Positions 33,598 through 43,400 of a DNA stretch of 64,000 nt are shown piece by piece. The DNA lies in the NCBI RefSeq assembly GCF_021083185.1, contig NZ_JAIGQB010000001.1, positions 619,382 through 683,381 of the forward strand, written 5' to 3'. The number at the start of each line of letters is the position of its first letter. The stretch's first letter is position 1. The notes beneath the pieces were generated by a model that saw only the letters and a program-made list of their open reading frames with translations, ran no database searches and was not told where the DNA came from. The translations under genes and the position numbers were made by a program. Source of the DNA: Nocardioides furvisabuli (GTDB lineage Bacteria > Actinomycetota > Actinomycetes > Propionibacteriales > Nocardioidaceae).

Positions 33598-34749
33598 TCA
33601 CAGTCCCAGGATCGTGCGGCTGATGATCTGGCGCTGGATCTCGTTGGACCCTCCGTAGATCGACGCCTTGCGGTAGTTGAGGTAGGTCGGCGCGGAACGT
33701 CGGGCCCAGCCCTCCTGCGGGGAGTCCTCCTCGGCGCGCGACGCCAGCGAGGCCGGTCCGGCGAGGTCGAGCGCGAGCTCGCTGACCGCCTGCTGGAGCT
33801 CGGTGCCGCGGAGCTTGAGGACCGAGGACGCCGGGTGCGGCTCGCCGCCGGCCGAGTGCGCCACGACGCGCAGAGCGGTGAGCTCGAGGGCCAAGAGCTG
33901 GTTCTCCAGCTCGGCGACGCGGGCGCGGACCATCGGGTCCTCCATCTGGGCGGCCGCGACGGTCTTGAGGCCGGCGAGCGCCCGTTTGGTGGCGCCGACC
34001 GGCGCGACGCCGACACGTTCGTTGCCGAGCAGGAACTTGGCGATCGTCCAGCCCTGGCCGGGCTCGCCGACCAGCAGGTCGCCGGGCACGCGGACGTCGG
34101 TGAACCACACCTCGTTGACCTCGTGGCCGCCGTCGATGAGCTCGATCGGACGGACCTCGACGCCGGGGGTGGTCATGTCGATGAGGAGCATCGAGATGCC
34201 GGCCTGCTTCTTGACCTCGGGGTCGGTGCGCACGAGCGTGAAGATCCAGTCGCCGTGCTGGCCGAGCGTGGTCCAGGTCTTCTGACCGTTGACGACCCAG
34301 TCGTCACCGTCGCGCACCGCGGTCGTGCGCAGGCTGGCCAGGTCGGAGCCGGCGTCGGGCTCGGAGAAGCCCTGCGACCACCAGATGTCGAGGTTGGCGG
34401 TGTCGGGGAGGAACCGCGACTTCTGCTCCTCGGTGCCGAACTGGGCGATGACCGGCCCGATCATCGAGGCGTTGAAGGCCAGCGGGATCGGCACCCCGGC
34501 GCGCTGCATCTCCTCGTGCCAGAGGTGGCGCTGGAGGTCGGTCCAGTCCTGGCCGCCCCACTCCTCCGGCCAGTGCGGGACCGCCAGTCCCTCGGCGTTG
34601 AGCACGCGCTGGCTCTCCACGATCTGGTCGCGGGTGAGGTGGCGACCCTCCAGGACGGTGTCGCGGATCTCCTGGGGCACCTTCGTGGTGAAGAACTCCC
34701 TCATCCGTGCGCGGAACTCCGCGTCGGCGGGGCTGAGCTCGAGCTGCAT
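33598..34749 (-). CDS. Acyl-CoA dehydrogenase-family subunit (partner of the next gene)
   Basis: 383 residues. ACAD motifs QGFSEPDAGSDLASL and WVVNGQKTWTT are strong. The C-terminus reads IYGGSNEIQRQIISR: Gly occupies the position of the canonical catalytic Glu, as in many large subunits of heteromeric FadE enzymes. ATG 34749 has GGAGGAG upstream. First gene of the three-gene operon. Substrate unknown; no CoA-ligase, thiolase or hydratase gene is nearby to indicate the pathway. Confidence 0.9.
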   Translation of the reverse strand: MQLELSPADAEFRARMREFFTTKVPQEIRDTVLEGRHLTRDQIVESQRVLNAEGLAVPHWPEEWGGQDWTDLQRHLWHEEMQRAGVPIPLAFNASMIGPVIAQFGTEEQKSRFLPDTANLDIWWSQGFSEPDAGSDLASLRTTAVRDGDDWVVNGQKTWTTLGQHGDWIFTLVRTDPEVKKQAGISMLLIDMTTPGVEVRPIELIDGGHEVNEVWFTDVRVPGDLLVGEPGQGWTIAKFLLGNERVGVAPVGATKRALAGLKTVAAAQMEDPMVRARVAELENQLLALELTALRVVAHSAGGEPHPASSVLKLRGTELQQAVSELALDLAGPASLASRAEEDSPQEGWARRSAPTYLNYRKASIYGGSNEIQRQIISRTILGL

Positions 34750-34850
34750 GCGACTCCTCCGGTCGGTCGGTGCCCCCATCATGTCGGTCCACCGGTAACG
34801 GGTCCACGCACGCACTCCCGCCCCCACCGGTGGGGGCGGGGGGCCGGCGC

Positions 34851-36062
34851 TCAGCCCTCCGTGGCGTCGCTGTCGAGGGTCACGCTCGCCTGCTGCTCCT
34901 GCCCGTCGCGGAGCCACGTCACGGTGACCTCGTCGCCGGGGCGGTAGGAACGGATGGTGGCGACGAGCGAGTCGGCGCCGGTGATGCGACGGTCGTCGAT
35001 CGAGGTGATCACGTCGCCGGGCTCGATGCCGGCGTCCTCGGCAGTGGACCCGGCGGTGACGTCCTCGATCCTCGCGCCCGCCGCATCGTCGGAGATGCGG
35101 ATGCCGAGGCGCGCGTGGGTCGGCGTCTCGCCCTTCGCCATCTGGTCGACGATCGGCATGACCTCGTCGATCGGGATGGCGAAGCCGAGGCCGATCGAGC
35201 CCGACTGGCCCGACTGGCCGTACGGCGACTGCGACGCCGCGGTGCGGATCGAGGAGTTGATGCCCACGACCGCCCCGGTCATGTCGACGAGCGGGCCGCC
35301 GGAGTTGCCGGGGTTGATCGCCGCGTCGGTCTGGATCGCGGGGTACGTCGTGGAGTTGCCCGCGTCGTCGGAGCCGACGTTGACCGGGCGGTCGAGCGCG
35401 CTGACGATGCCGCTCGTGACGGTCGCGTCGAGGCCGAAGGGCGAGCCGATCGCGACGACGCCCTCGCCGACGCCGAGGTTGGCCGACTTGCCGATCGTGG
35501 CAGGCGTGAGGTCGGAGACGTCGGCGGCCTGGATCACCGCAGTGTCGGTGAGCGGGTCGGTGCCGAGGATCTCGGCATCGGCGCTCGTGCCGTCGTCGAA
35601 GGAGACCCGGATGTCACCACCGCCCTCGGCCACCTCGACGACGTGGTTGTTGGTCAGGATGGTGCCGTCGGCGGTGAGGACGATGCCCGAGCCGGACCCG
35701 GTGCCCTGGGCGCCGGACACGTCGATCTTCACCACGCTCGGCAGCACCTCCCGCGCGACGGCCTCCACCGACCCCTCCGGGGCCGGCGCCTCGGTCTGCG
35801 ACACGGGGGAGGTGGAGAGGGAACCGGCCAGCGCGGAGGTCGCGGAGTCGTCGCGGGTCACGTCCCAGAGGGCCGCACCGCCCAGGCCGGCACCGCCGCC
35901 CACGATCAGCGAGGTCACGACGACGGCCGCCAGGCCCGTACGCCGTCGCCCGGGCTCGCGCTGCGGCTCGCGCTGCGGTGCGGGCGGAGGAGCGGGAGTG
36001 CCCCACGGGGACGGGTGGGGGGGCTGCTGAGGGGCGTGCTGTGGTGTGGATGCGTCGCTCAT
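34851..36062 (-). CDS. HtrA/DegP-like membrane-anchored serine protease with PDZ domain
   Basis: 403 residues. A Pro/Gln-rich cytoplasmic N-terminus and a membrane helix (~42-66) are followed by a trypsin-like domain (~95-290) with the triad H140 (TNNHVV), D173 (PLTDTAV) and S254 (GNSGGPL), and a C-terminal PDZ domain (~310-390: RLGIRISDD, AGIEPGDVITSIDDRRI). Typical actinobacterial envelope-stress protease (PepD/HtrA type) degrading misfolded exported proteins. An ECF sigma operon lies just upstream on the same strand, which fits stress control, but no direct link is visible. Confidence 0.92.
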   Translation of the reverse strand: MSDASTPQHAPQQPPHPSPWGTPAPPPAPQREPQREPGRRRTGLAAVVVTSLIVGGGAGLGGAALWDVTRDDSATSALAGSLSTSPVSQTEAPAPEGSVEAVAREVLPSVVKIDVSGAQGTGSGSGIVLTADGTILTNNHVVEVAEGGGDIRVSFDDGTSADAEILGTDPLTDTAVIQAADVSDLTPATIGKSANLGVGEGVVAIGSPFGLDATVTSGIVSALDRPVNVGSDDAGNSTTYPAIQTDAAINPGNSGGPLVDMTGAVVGINSSIRTAASQSPYGQSGQSGSIGLGFAIPIDEVMPIVDQMAKGETPTHARLGIRISDDAAGARIEDVTAGSTAEDAGIEPGDVITSIDDRRITGADSLVATIRSYRPGDEVTVTWLRDGQEQQASVTLDSDATEG

Positions 36063-36127
36063 GCTCCCAGCCTGCGCCGGCACCCTGTGGATGCCCTGAG
36101 AACGGGCTGGGAAGGCACCCAGATCTG

Positions 36128-36607
36128 TCAACGCCCGTCGCGCAGGGCGTACCTCGGGCGCTCCAGCGGCCACTCCTGTGCGATCCACTGCGGCACGAGC
36201 TCGTCGAGGGCCTGCTCGAGCGCGGTGCCAACGCACTCGTCGACGACCCACCACGAGACCTCGGCGTCGTGGCCGGGCTCCTCGGGAGGATCGATGTAGA
36301 CGCAGCCCAGCAACGCCGTCTCGTCGGTGTCGAACAGGGCGTAGTTGAAGGACTCGTGCGTCTCCATCTCGGCGGCGTGGCGGGCCAGGTCGGCGCGGTC
36401 CTGCTCGTGCGTCATGCCGGCCGGGGGCCAGCCCCAGGCCGCGCCGTAGATCCGCCACAGCCGCTCCCGCGACCCCGTCACCGCGACCATGTCGAGATCG
36501 GTGTCGTCGGGGTGGATCGGCCGCAGGTGGTGGCCGAAGGCGACCTCGACGCGGGTCGGGTGGACGAAGTCCGCCGGCAGCCAGGGCGCGGGCGTCTGGT
36601 CGGTCAC
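36128..36607 (-). CDS. GNAT-like acetyltransferase
   Basis: 159 residues. GNAT-type fold suggested by HLRPIHPDDTDLDMVAV, FALFDTDETALLGCVYIDP and SWWVVDECVGTALEQALDELV, though the acetyl-CoA loop is weak. Start GTG 36607 is taken because GGGAGGAA lies five bases upstream; ATG 36625, which overlaps the sigma-factor stop as ATGA, is a real alternative. Probably co-transcribed with the sigma factor. Function unknown. Confidence 0.7.
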   Translation of the reverse strand: MTDQTPAPWLPADFVHPTRVEVAFGHHLRPIHPDDTDLDMVAVTGSRERLWRIYGAAWGWPPAGMTHEQDRADLARHAAEMETHESFNYALFDTDETALLGCVYIDPPEEPGHDAEVSWWVVDECVGTALEQALDELVPQWIAQEWPLERPRYALRDGR

Positions 36608-36621
36608 GGGTTCCTCCCGGG

Positions 36622-37152
36622 TCATCCGGCCAGCATGGCGCAGTCGGCACGCCGGCGCAGCGCAGCGAGCGCGCGGTGGGCGTTGGACTTGACGGTGCCG
36701 GTGGAGCACCCGAGCACGGCCGCGGTCTCGGCGATGCTCAGCTGCTCGTAGTAGCGCAGCACGACCGTGGCGCGCTGCTGCTCGGGCAGCCCGCGCACCA
36801 GTGCCCACAGCTCGTCCGCCCCGGCCGCCTCCGCCGGGCCGACCGCGCCCGCCCGGTCCGGCACGTGCGCCGTGCTCACCTCGCCGTGGCGCCACGGCTG
36901 GCGGTGCCAGCTGACGTGCTGGCGCACGATGGTGCGCCGGAGGTAGGCGTCGGCGGCGCCCTTGTCGCGGAGGGTCTCCCACCGGGCCAGGACGCGCACG
37001 AGGGAGGTCTGGAGGACGTCCTCGGCCGTGTGCGGGTCCCCGGTGACCGACCACGCGAAGCGCAGCAGCGCAGGGCGCCGCGCGGCGACGTACGTCGCGA
37101 AGTCGAGGTCGGTGCCGGCGACGACCTTCAGGTCCGGGGCGGTCGTCGTCAC
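36622..37152 (-). CDS. ECF RNA polymerase sigma factor, SigE family
   Basis: 176 residues. Region 2 is DFATYVAARRPALLRFAWSVTGD...AEDVLQ, and region 4 is LPEQQRATVVLRYYEQLSIAETAAVLGCSTGTVKSNAHRAL, an intact -35-binding helix-turn-helix. Its length and sequence fit the actinobacterial SigE family (SigE70 type). GTG start, one base after the stop of the upstream membrane-protein gene. No zinc-type anti-sigma factor is encoded nearby; the six-helix membrane protein upstream is the only candidate partner. Confidence 0.93.
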   Translation of the reverse strand: MTTTAPDLKVVAGTDLDFATYVAARRPALLRFAWSVTGDPHTAEDVLQTSLVRVLARWETLRDKGAADAYLRRTIVRQHVSWHRQPWRHGEVSTAHVPDRAGAVGPAEAAGADELWALVRGLPEQQRATVVLRYYEQLSIAETAAVLGCSTGTVKSNAHRALAALRRRADCAMLAG

Positions 37153-37153
37153 C

Positions 37154-37855
37154 TCACGCCGCCCTCGTCGAGCGGAGCAGCCCGGCCGCCACGACGACCA
37201 GCCACAGCGGACCGGTCATCCCCGCCATGTACTGCAGCGGGCTGACCAGGAACAGGGCGGTGATGCCGCCGAGCACGAGGCTCACCCAGCCCAGCCACCG
37301 GGCGTACGCCCCCTGGCGCAGCGCCGCGCTCGCCAGCGCCAGGCCGGTCAGCCCCGCGCCGCCCCACAGCCACGGGATGGTGCCGATCCAGTGGTTGAAG
37401 AAGACCGCGGTCTCCGGCACCAGGAGCCCGGGGTCCCCGGCGAGACCGAAGGCGAACTCCGTGGTCAGGCCGGCGCCCAGCAGCTGCGCCACGGCCACGA
37501 GCCCGAGGCCGGCGACAGCGATGCCGGGCACGAGGCTCTCGGCGGCGGTCCGGGCACGCAGCTGGCGGTGCAGGCCCGCGGCGAAGACGAGCAACAGGAC
37601 GCACGACAGCATCGTCGCGGTGTGGAAGGCGATGATCTGCGGCACCTGCTCGGACAGGCGCTCGGTGATGGCGGTGGCGTCGCCGGCGAGGTCCGGGTCG
37701 TAGACGGCGCCCAGCGTCCCGCTGGCGATCGCGCCGGCGATGCCGAGGACGCCGGCCCCGAGCCCGGCGAGGACCCAGCCGCGACCGGCCGGGTCGGACC
37801 GCGGCGCCGAGGACGCCTCGGTGGTCGTGGTGGTCTGGTCGAGCGTGCTGCTCAT
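37154..37855 (-). CDS. Six-helix integral membrane protein of unknown function
   Basis: 233 residues. About six hydrophobic segments, for example ~29-50 (VLAGLGAGVLGIAGAIA), ~78-96 (TMLSCVLLLVFAAGL), ~112-132, ~160-180, ~185-200 and ~208-228. The Thr-rich start follows AGGAG upstream of ATG 37855. The tight spacing to the sigma-factor gene suggests functional linkage, possibly as regulator or target. No known domain recognised. Confidence 0.75.
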   Translation of the reverse strand: MSSTLDQTTTTTEASSAPRSDPAGRGWVLAGLGAGVLGIAGAIASGTLGAVYDPDLAGDATAITERLSEQVPQIIAFHTATMLSCVLLLVFAAGLHRQLRARTAAESLVPGIAVAGLGLVAVAQLLGAGLTTEFAFGLAGDPGLLVPETAVFFNHWIGTIPWLWGGAGLTGLALASAALRQGAYARWLGWVSLVLGGITALFLVSPLQYMAGMTGPLWLVVVAAGLLRSTRAA

Positions 37856-37978
37856 GGCGGCTCCTGCTGTGGTGTCCGGGGCACGCGTGTCGTGCCGTGG
37901 CACCACCCTCGGACCGGACGGGCGTGCCGACCACGGACAGCAGCAGGTGTACGACTGGTGTGCGGGTCGGACAGCAGG

Positions 37979-40288
37979 TCAGCCGGGGGCGCCGAGCATC
38001 GCCGCCGCGCTCTCGGGCGGGAGCCCGCGCCCGGTGTCGAGCGCATCGTCGTAGCGGTCCGCGCCGAGGTGGAGCCGCGCGTCGTCGGCGGCCGCGCGGA
38101 TGGCGTCGGTGTCCGGGCGGTAGTAGCCGTAGCCGCGGGCACCCTGCGTCTCTCGGATCGCCTGCGCCGCGCCGAGCAGCAGCGGCACCCGCGCGTGCTG
38201 CCCGGTGGCGGCGGCCAGCACGGCGCCGGCGTCGAGGAGGTAGGCGAGGTTGGCCTGGTCACCGGTCTCGAGGGAGAGCCGGGTGCTCTCCTCGAGGTGG
38301 CGTCGCGCCGCCTCGTGGTCGCCGCGCCCGAGCTCGACCTGGAAGAGGTTGTAGAGGGCGATGTAGGACGACAGCCGGTCCTCGCGGCCGCGCGCCGACT
38401 CCAGGCCGGCCTCGATGAGCCGCACCGCCGCGTCGGCATCACCCTCGAGCAGGGCCACCGTGCCGAGCCAGACGTGCGCCAGCCCCCAGGTCCACTGGAC
38501 CTCGGGTCCGCCCACCGCGGCGTGGCGCATCGCCTCCTCGAACCGCTCGCGGGCGCCCGCGAGGTCGCCGAGGACGAGCGCCACGAGGCCCTCGCCCGCC
38601 ACGGCGTTGGCCAGGATGGCCGGGTTGTCGCCGGCGTGCATGTGGGCGCGCGTCCACCACTCACCGGCCGAGGCCACGTCGTCCATCGCGAAGGCCATGG
38701 TCGCAGCGGCGGTCTCGGCGCGGGCGCGCACCTCCTCGGGCAGGTCCGCACTGCGCTGCAGGGCGGCCTCCGCGAAGCGACGACCGTGGTCGTGCTGCCC
38801 ACGCAGCCACCAGTAGAGCCACAGCTCCCACGCGATCCGGGCCGGGGTCTCGGTGTCGCCGAGGGTCAGGGATCGCTCCGCCGCAGCGGTGAGGTTGGCG
38901 TGCTCGAGGTCGATGCGGGTGAGCGCCGCGACCTGGCCGCCGTCGCGGTAGCTCGCGTGGTTGACCTCGGCGACGCGCAGGTAGCGCGCGGCGTGGGCGG
39001 CGACGGCCTGCTCCCACTCGCCTGCTTCGCGGAGGAGGTGGCGGGCGTACTGCGCCACCGGCTCCAGCAGGCGCAACCGGCCGCTGGGCTCGGCCACCAC
39101 CAGGGAGTGCTCGACGAGCACCTCCACGTCGCGCACCACGTCGCTCCCGTCGATGCCGCACGCCGCCGCCACGCACTCGAGGTCCGCGAGCGTGGTCCCG
39201 TCCACGAAGATCCCCATCAGGCGCAACAGGCGACGGCTGGACGTGTCGAGCAACGAGTGGCTCCAGTCGAGGGTCGCGCGCATGGTGCGCTGGCGGGGAG
39301 GCAGGTCGCGAGGCCCCGCCTCGAGGGCGCTGTCGAGGCGCGCGAGCAGCGAGCCCGGGTCGAGGAGCCGGGCCCGTGCGGCGGCGAGCTCGAGTGCGAG
39401 GGGGAGCCCGGCGAGCCGCGCGCAGGTGGCGGTGACGGCCGCTGCCTCGTGGGGCTCGGAGCCCCATCCGGGGCTGACCCGCTGGGCGCGGTCCAGGAGC
39501 AGCGTGGCCGCGGGGGAGGGCGACCCGTCGGGACGGTCGCGCACCTCCAGGGGGTCGACGGCGTACTCGGTCTCGCCGCGCACCCGCAGCGGGGCGCGGC
39601 TGGTCGTCAGGACCGTCAGGTCCGGCACGGCCTCGACCAGGGCGGCGACGTGCGGCGCGGCGTCCAGGAGGTGCTCGACGTTGTCGAGCACGAGCAGGAG
39701 GTCCTGTCCGCGCAGCCGGTCGACGAGGTCGTCGGCCACGGACCGGCCGGGGTCACGGACGGCGCCCACCGCCGCCGCGACGGCCGGGAGCACCTGGTCG
39801 ACCTCCAGCAGTGGCGCCAGCTCCACGAGTCGTACGCCGTCGGCGTAGCGGTCCTGCACCGCGGTCGCCGCGGCCAGGGCGAGGCGGGTCTTGCCCACCC
39901 CGCCGGGCCCGCTCAGGGTGACCAGCCGGCCGGACCTGAGCAGGTCGCCGACGCGGGCGACGTCGTCGTCGCGCCCGATGAGCGGCGTGGCGGGCGTGGG
40001 CAGGGCGCGCGAGGAGCGCGCCGGAGCGGCACCCGGCGCCGGGCGCGGGACCCGCGGGGGCACCGCGCCCAGCAGGGTCGTGCGCTGGTCGTCGTCGAGC
40101 TCCAGCGCCGCAGCGAGGGCACGCAGGGTGTGGGGGTAGGGACGGGTGCGGGTCCCGCGCTCGAGGGCGCTGATGGCGTGCGGGCTGAGGGTGGCCCGCT
40201 CGGCCAGCTCCTCCTGTGAGAGCCCGGCGGCCTCCCGCATGGCACGCAGCACCGATCCGAGCGTGTGCGTGCCGACGTCGCCCACCAA
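37979..40288 (-). CDS. XRE-HTH / NB-ARC ATPase / TPR transcriptional regulator
   Basis: 769 residues. An N-terminal Cro/CI helix-turn-helix (~10-65: LRAMREAAGLSQEELAERA, ISALERGTRTRP) is followed by a STAND-type NTPase (~100-350) with P-loop GPGGVGKT (K133), Walker B LLLVLDNVEHLL and the sensor TTSR. A long Ala-rich TPR-like helical repeat region runs from ~380 to the end (LARAGERF-type repeats). Such proteins are signal-integrating activators. It is divergent from the amylopullulanase gene with a 203-bp shared control region, so it may regulate that gene. Confidence 0.87.
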   Translation of the reverse strand: MVGDVGTHTLGSVLRAMREAAGLSQEELAERATLSPHAISALERGTRTRPYPHTLRALAAALELDDDQRTTLLGAVPPRVPRPAPGAAPARSSRALPTPATPLIGRDDDVARVGDLLRSGRLVTLSGPGGVGKTRLALAAATAVQDRYADGVRLVELAPLLEVDQVLPAVAAAVGAVRDPGRSVADDLVDRLRGQDLLLVLDNVEHLLDAAPHVAALVEAVPDLTVLTTSRAPLRVRGETEYAVDPLEVRDRPDGSPSPAATLLLDRAQRVSPGWGSEPHEAAAVTATCARLAGLPLALELAAARARLLDPGSLLARLDSALEAGPRDLPPRQRTMRATLDWSHSLLDTSSRRLLRLMGIFVDGTTLADLECVAAACGIDGSDVVRDVEVLVEHSLVVAEPSGRLRLLEPVAQYARHLLREAGEWEQAVAAHAARYLRVAEVNHASYRDGGQVAALTRIDLEHANLTAAAERSLTLGDTETPARIAWELWLYWWLRGQHDHGRRFAEAALQRSADLPEEVRARAETAAATMAFAMDDVASAGEWWTRAHMHAGDNPAILANAVAGEGLVALVLGDLAGARERFEEAMRHAAVGGPEVQWTWGLAHVWLGTVALLEGDADAAVRLIEAGLESARGREDRLSSYIALYNLFQVELGRGDHEAARRHLEESTRLSLETGDQANLAYLLDAGAVLAAATGQHARVPLLLGAAQAIRETQGARGYGYYRPDTDAIRAAADDARLHLGADRYDDALDTGRGLPPESAAAMLGAPG

Positions 40289-40364
40289 CGCCTCCCCTGT
40301 GGTGCCGTGCCGGTGAGTCTAATGAGGGCGCGAGCCCTGCAGGCCGAGGTTTGCCCGAGCAGTT

Positions 40365-40447
40365 CTGCAAGATCTGCCCCATTCCCCGCGCAGGCGTTGT
40401 GAAAGATCTTGCAGGCATTGCAAGGGCTGCCAGCAGCGGCCTACTGT
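40365..40447 (+). promoter_or_regulatory. Amylopullulanase promoter with TGCAAG operators
   Basis: CTGCAAGATCT (40365-40375) and AGATCTTGCAG (40404-40414) are a perfect 11-bp inverted pair. CTTGCA-N5-TGCAAG (40408-40424) forms a second palindrome overlapping TTGCAA (40418-40423), which with TACTGT (40442-40447, 18-base spacer) makes a good promoter. TGCAAG half-sites are the known targets of LacI-family maltose regulators (MalR/Reg1) in actinobacteria. Confidence 0.55.
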
Positions 40448-40491
40448 GACGTCCGCCACGTCGTTCGACCTTCACCTCTCGGGAGTCACCA

Positions 40492-43400
40492 GTGCGCAGC
40501 CCCCTGCCCCGCCCCTCCGCACGTGCCGGCATCGCCCTCGCGGGCCTCGCCACGGCTGTCACCTCGCTGGTGGTGCTGCCGCCGTCCGCCAGCGCCGAGC
40601 ACCGCGACACAGCGCCGACCACGGTGACGCTCGTGGGCAGCCTCCAGGACGAGCTCGGCTGCGCCGCCGACTGGTCGCCCGCCTGCGTCGAGTCCGGGCT
40701 GACACGGTCCGGTGACGGGAGCTGGGTGCTGGAGGCCGAGGTGCCGGCGGGGGCCTATGCCTGGAAGGTCGCGATCAACGGCACGTGGGAGGAGAACTAC
40801 GGCGCCGGGGGAGAGGCCGGCGGCGCCGACCTGCCGCTCGTGCTGGAGCACCCCGCCCGGCTGCGGTTCAGCTACGACGACGCCAGCCACCGGGTCGCGG
40901 TCGAGCCCGCCGAGCGACCGGCCGCTGCGCCGACGAAGGCCGATCGCGAGCTCGCCGGCACGTCGCTGCGCGGTCCGCTGACGCGCGAGAACTTCTACTT
41001 CGTGATGGCCGACCGGTTCGCCAACGGCGACCCCACCAACGATGCAGGCGGGCTCTCGGGCGACCGGATGGCCACCGGCCTGGACGCGACCGACAAGGGC
41101 TTCTTCCACGGCGGTGACATCCAGGGCCTCTCCGACCGGCTCGACTACGTCGAGGGTCTCGGCACCACCGCCATCTGGCTCACCCCCAGCTTCGAGAACC
41201 GGCCCGTGCAGGGCACCGGCGCCGACGCGAGTGCCGGCTACCACGGCTACTGGGTCACCGACTTCACCCGCATCGACCCCCACTTCGGCACCAACGCCGA
41301 GCTCGAGGCGTTCATCGACGAGGCGCACGGGCGCGGCATCAAGGTCTTCTTCGACATCATCACCAACCACACCGCCGACGTCATCGACTACGAGGAGAAG
41401 CAGTACGGCTACGTCGGCAAGGACGCCGAGCCCTACCGCGACGCCGCGGGGAACGTCTTCGACGACCGCGACTTCGCGGGCACCGAGGACTTCCCCGAGC
41501 TCGACGCAGCGACGTCCTTCCCCTACACGCCGACCTTCCGCTCCGAGGCCGACCGGACGGTGAAGGTGCCGGCCTGGCTCAACGACCCGACGAACTACCA
41601 CAACCGCGGCGACTCGACCTTCGCCGGCGAGTCCTCGACCTACGGCGACTTCGTGGGCCTCGACGACCTCTTCACCGAGCAGCCCGACGTCGTGGACGGG
41701 ATGACCGACATCTACCGCGCCTGGGTCGACCTGGGCATCGACGGCTTCCGCATCGACACCGCCAAGCACGTCAACATGGAGTTCTGGCAGGAGTTCGCCC
41801 CGGCCATCCGCGAGCACGCCGCGTCGGTCGGCAACGACGACTTCTTCGCCTTCGGTGAGGTCTACGACGCCAACCCGGCCTACCTGTCGCAGTTCAGCAC
41901 CACCGGTCGCCTCGACGCCACGCTCGACTTCGGCTTCCAGGACGTGGGACTCGGCTTCGCCAAGGGCGGTGCGACCACGCGGCTGCGCGACTTCTACGCC
42001 GCCGACGACTTCTACACCGACGCCGACTCCAACGCGTACGCCTCGCCGACCTTCCTCGGCAACCACGACATGGGGCGCATCGGCACCTTCCTCCAGGGCG
42101 GTGACGCCGTGCTCGAGCGCGACCGCCTCGCGCACTCCCTGATGTACCTCACCCGCGGCCAGCCGGTCGTCTACTACGGCGACGAGCAGGGCTTCGTCGG
42201 CGACGGCGGTGACAAGGACGCGCGCGAGGACATGTTCGCGAGTGAGGTCGCCTCCTACAACGACAACGACCTCATCGGCACCGACGCCACCACGGCGGAG
42301 GCCAACTACGACACGTCCCACCCGCTCTACACCACGATCCGCGACCTGGCCCGGCTGCGCCGCACCTACCCGGCGCTGGCCGACGGCGCCCAGCTGCACC
42401 GCTACGCGTCCAGCGGCGCGGGCGTCTACGCCTTCAGCCGCATCGACGTCGAGGAGCGCCGCGAGTTCGTGGTGGCCCTCAACAACTCCACCACCGCGAA
42501 GACCGTGACCGTCGGCACCGAGATGGCCCGCTCGGGCTTCAAGCAGGTCTGGCCCGCGACGAAGGCGTCCCTGCGCACCGACGCCGAGGGGCGTACGACG
42601 ATCACGGTCCCGCCGCTCGCGGCGACGGTGTGGCGCGCGTCGAGCACGCTGCCCCGGCGCAAGGACGCCCCGGCGATCCACCTCGAGAAGCCCTCGGCCG
42701 GCGGCATCGTCGGAGGCCGTGCGCCGATCACCGTCGGGGTCCCCGACGGCGGCTTCAACCAGGTGACGCTGGCCTGGCGGCCCGTCGGCGCGGCGGACTG
42801 GACGCGGCTCGGCACCGACGACAACGCCCCCTACCGCGTCTTCCACGACGTCACCGCGATGCCGGAGGGCACGCTGCTGGAGTACCGCGCGGTCCTGCGC
42901 GACAGCAGCGGCAACCTCTCGGTCGCCTCGTCGTGGGCCAGCGTCGGCGAGCCCGAGGCGGAGGCGACCCCCGGCGGTGGCGGCGACGGCGGACCGGTCA
43001 CCCAGCCCGCGGCCGTGTCGGTGCCCGGCAGCCACAACTCCGAGATGGGCTGCCCGGGCGACTGGCAGCCCGACTGCGCCGAGGCGCAGATGGCGCTGGA
43101 CGCCGACGACCAGGTCTGGAAGCGCACGGTCGCGCTGCCGGCCGACGACTTTGCCTACAAGGCGGCGATCAACGGCACGTGGGACGAGAACTACGGCGCC
43201 GGCGGTGTCCGCGGCGGGGCCGACATCCCGCTCGCCCTCGACGCCCCGCGCGACGTGACCTTCTACTACGACCACCGCTCGCACTGGGTCACCAGCGACG
43301 CCCAGGGCCCCATCATCACCCTCGCCGGCTCGATGCAGTCCGAGCTGGGCTGCCCGGGCGACTGGGCGCCGGACTGCATGCGCGGCTGGCTCCAGGACCC

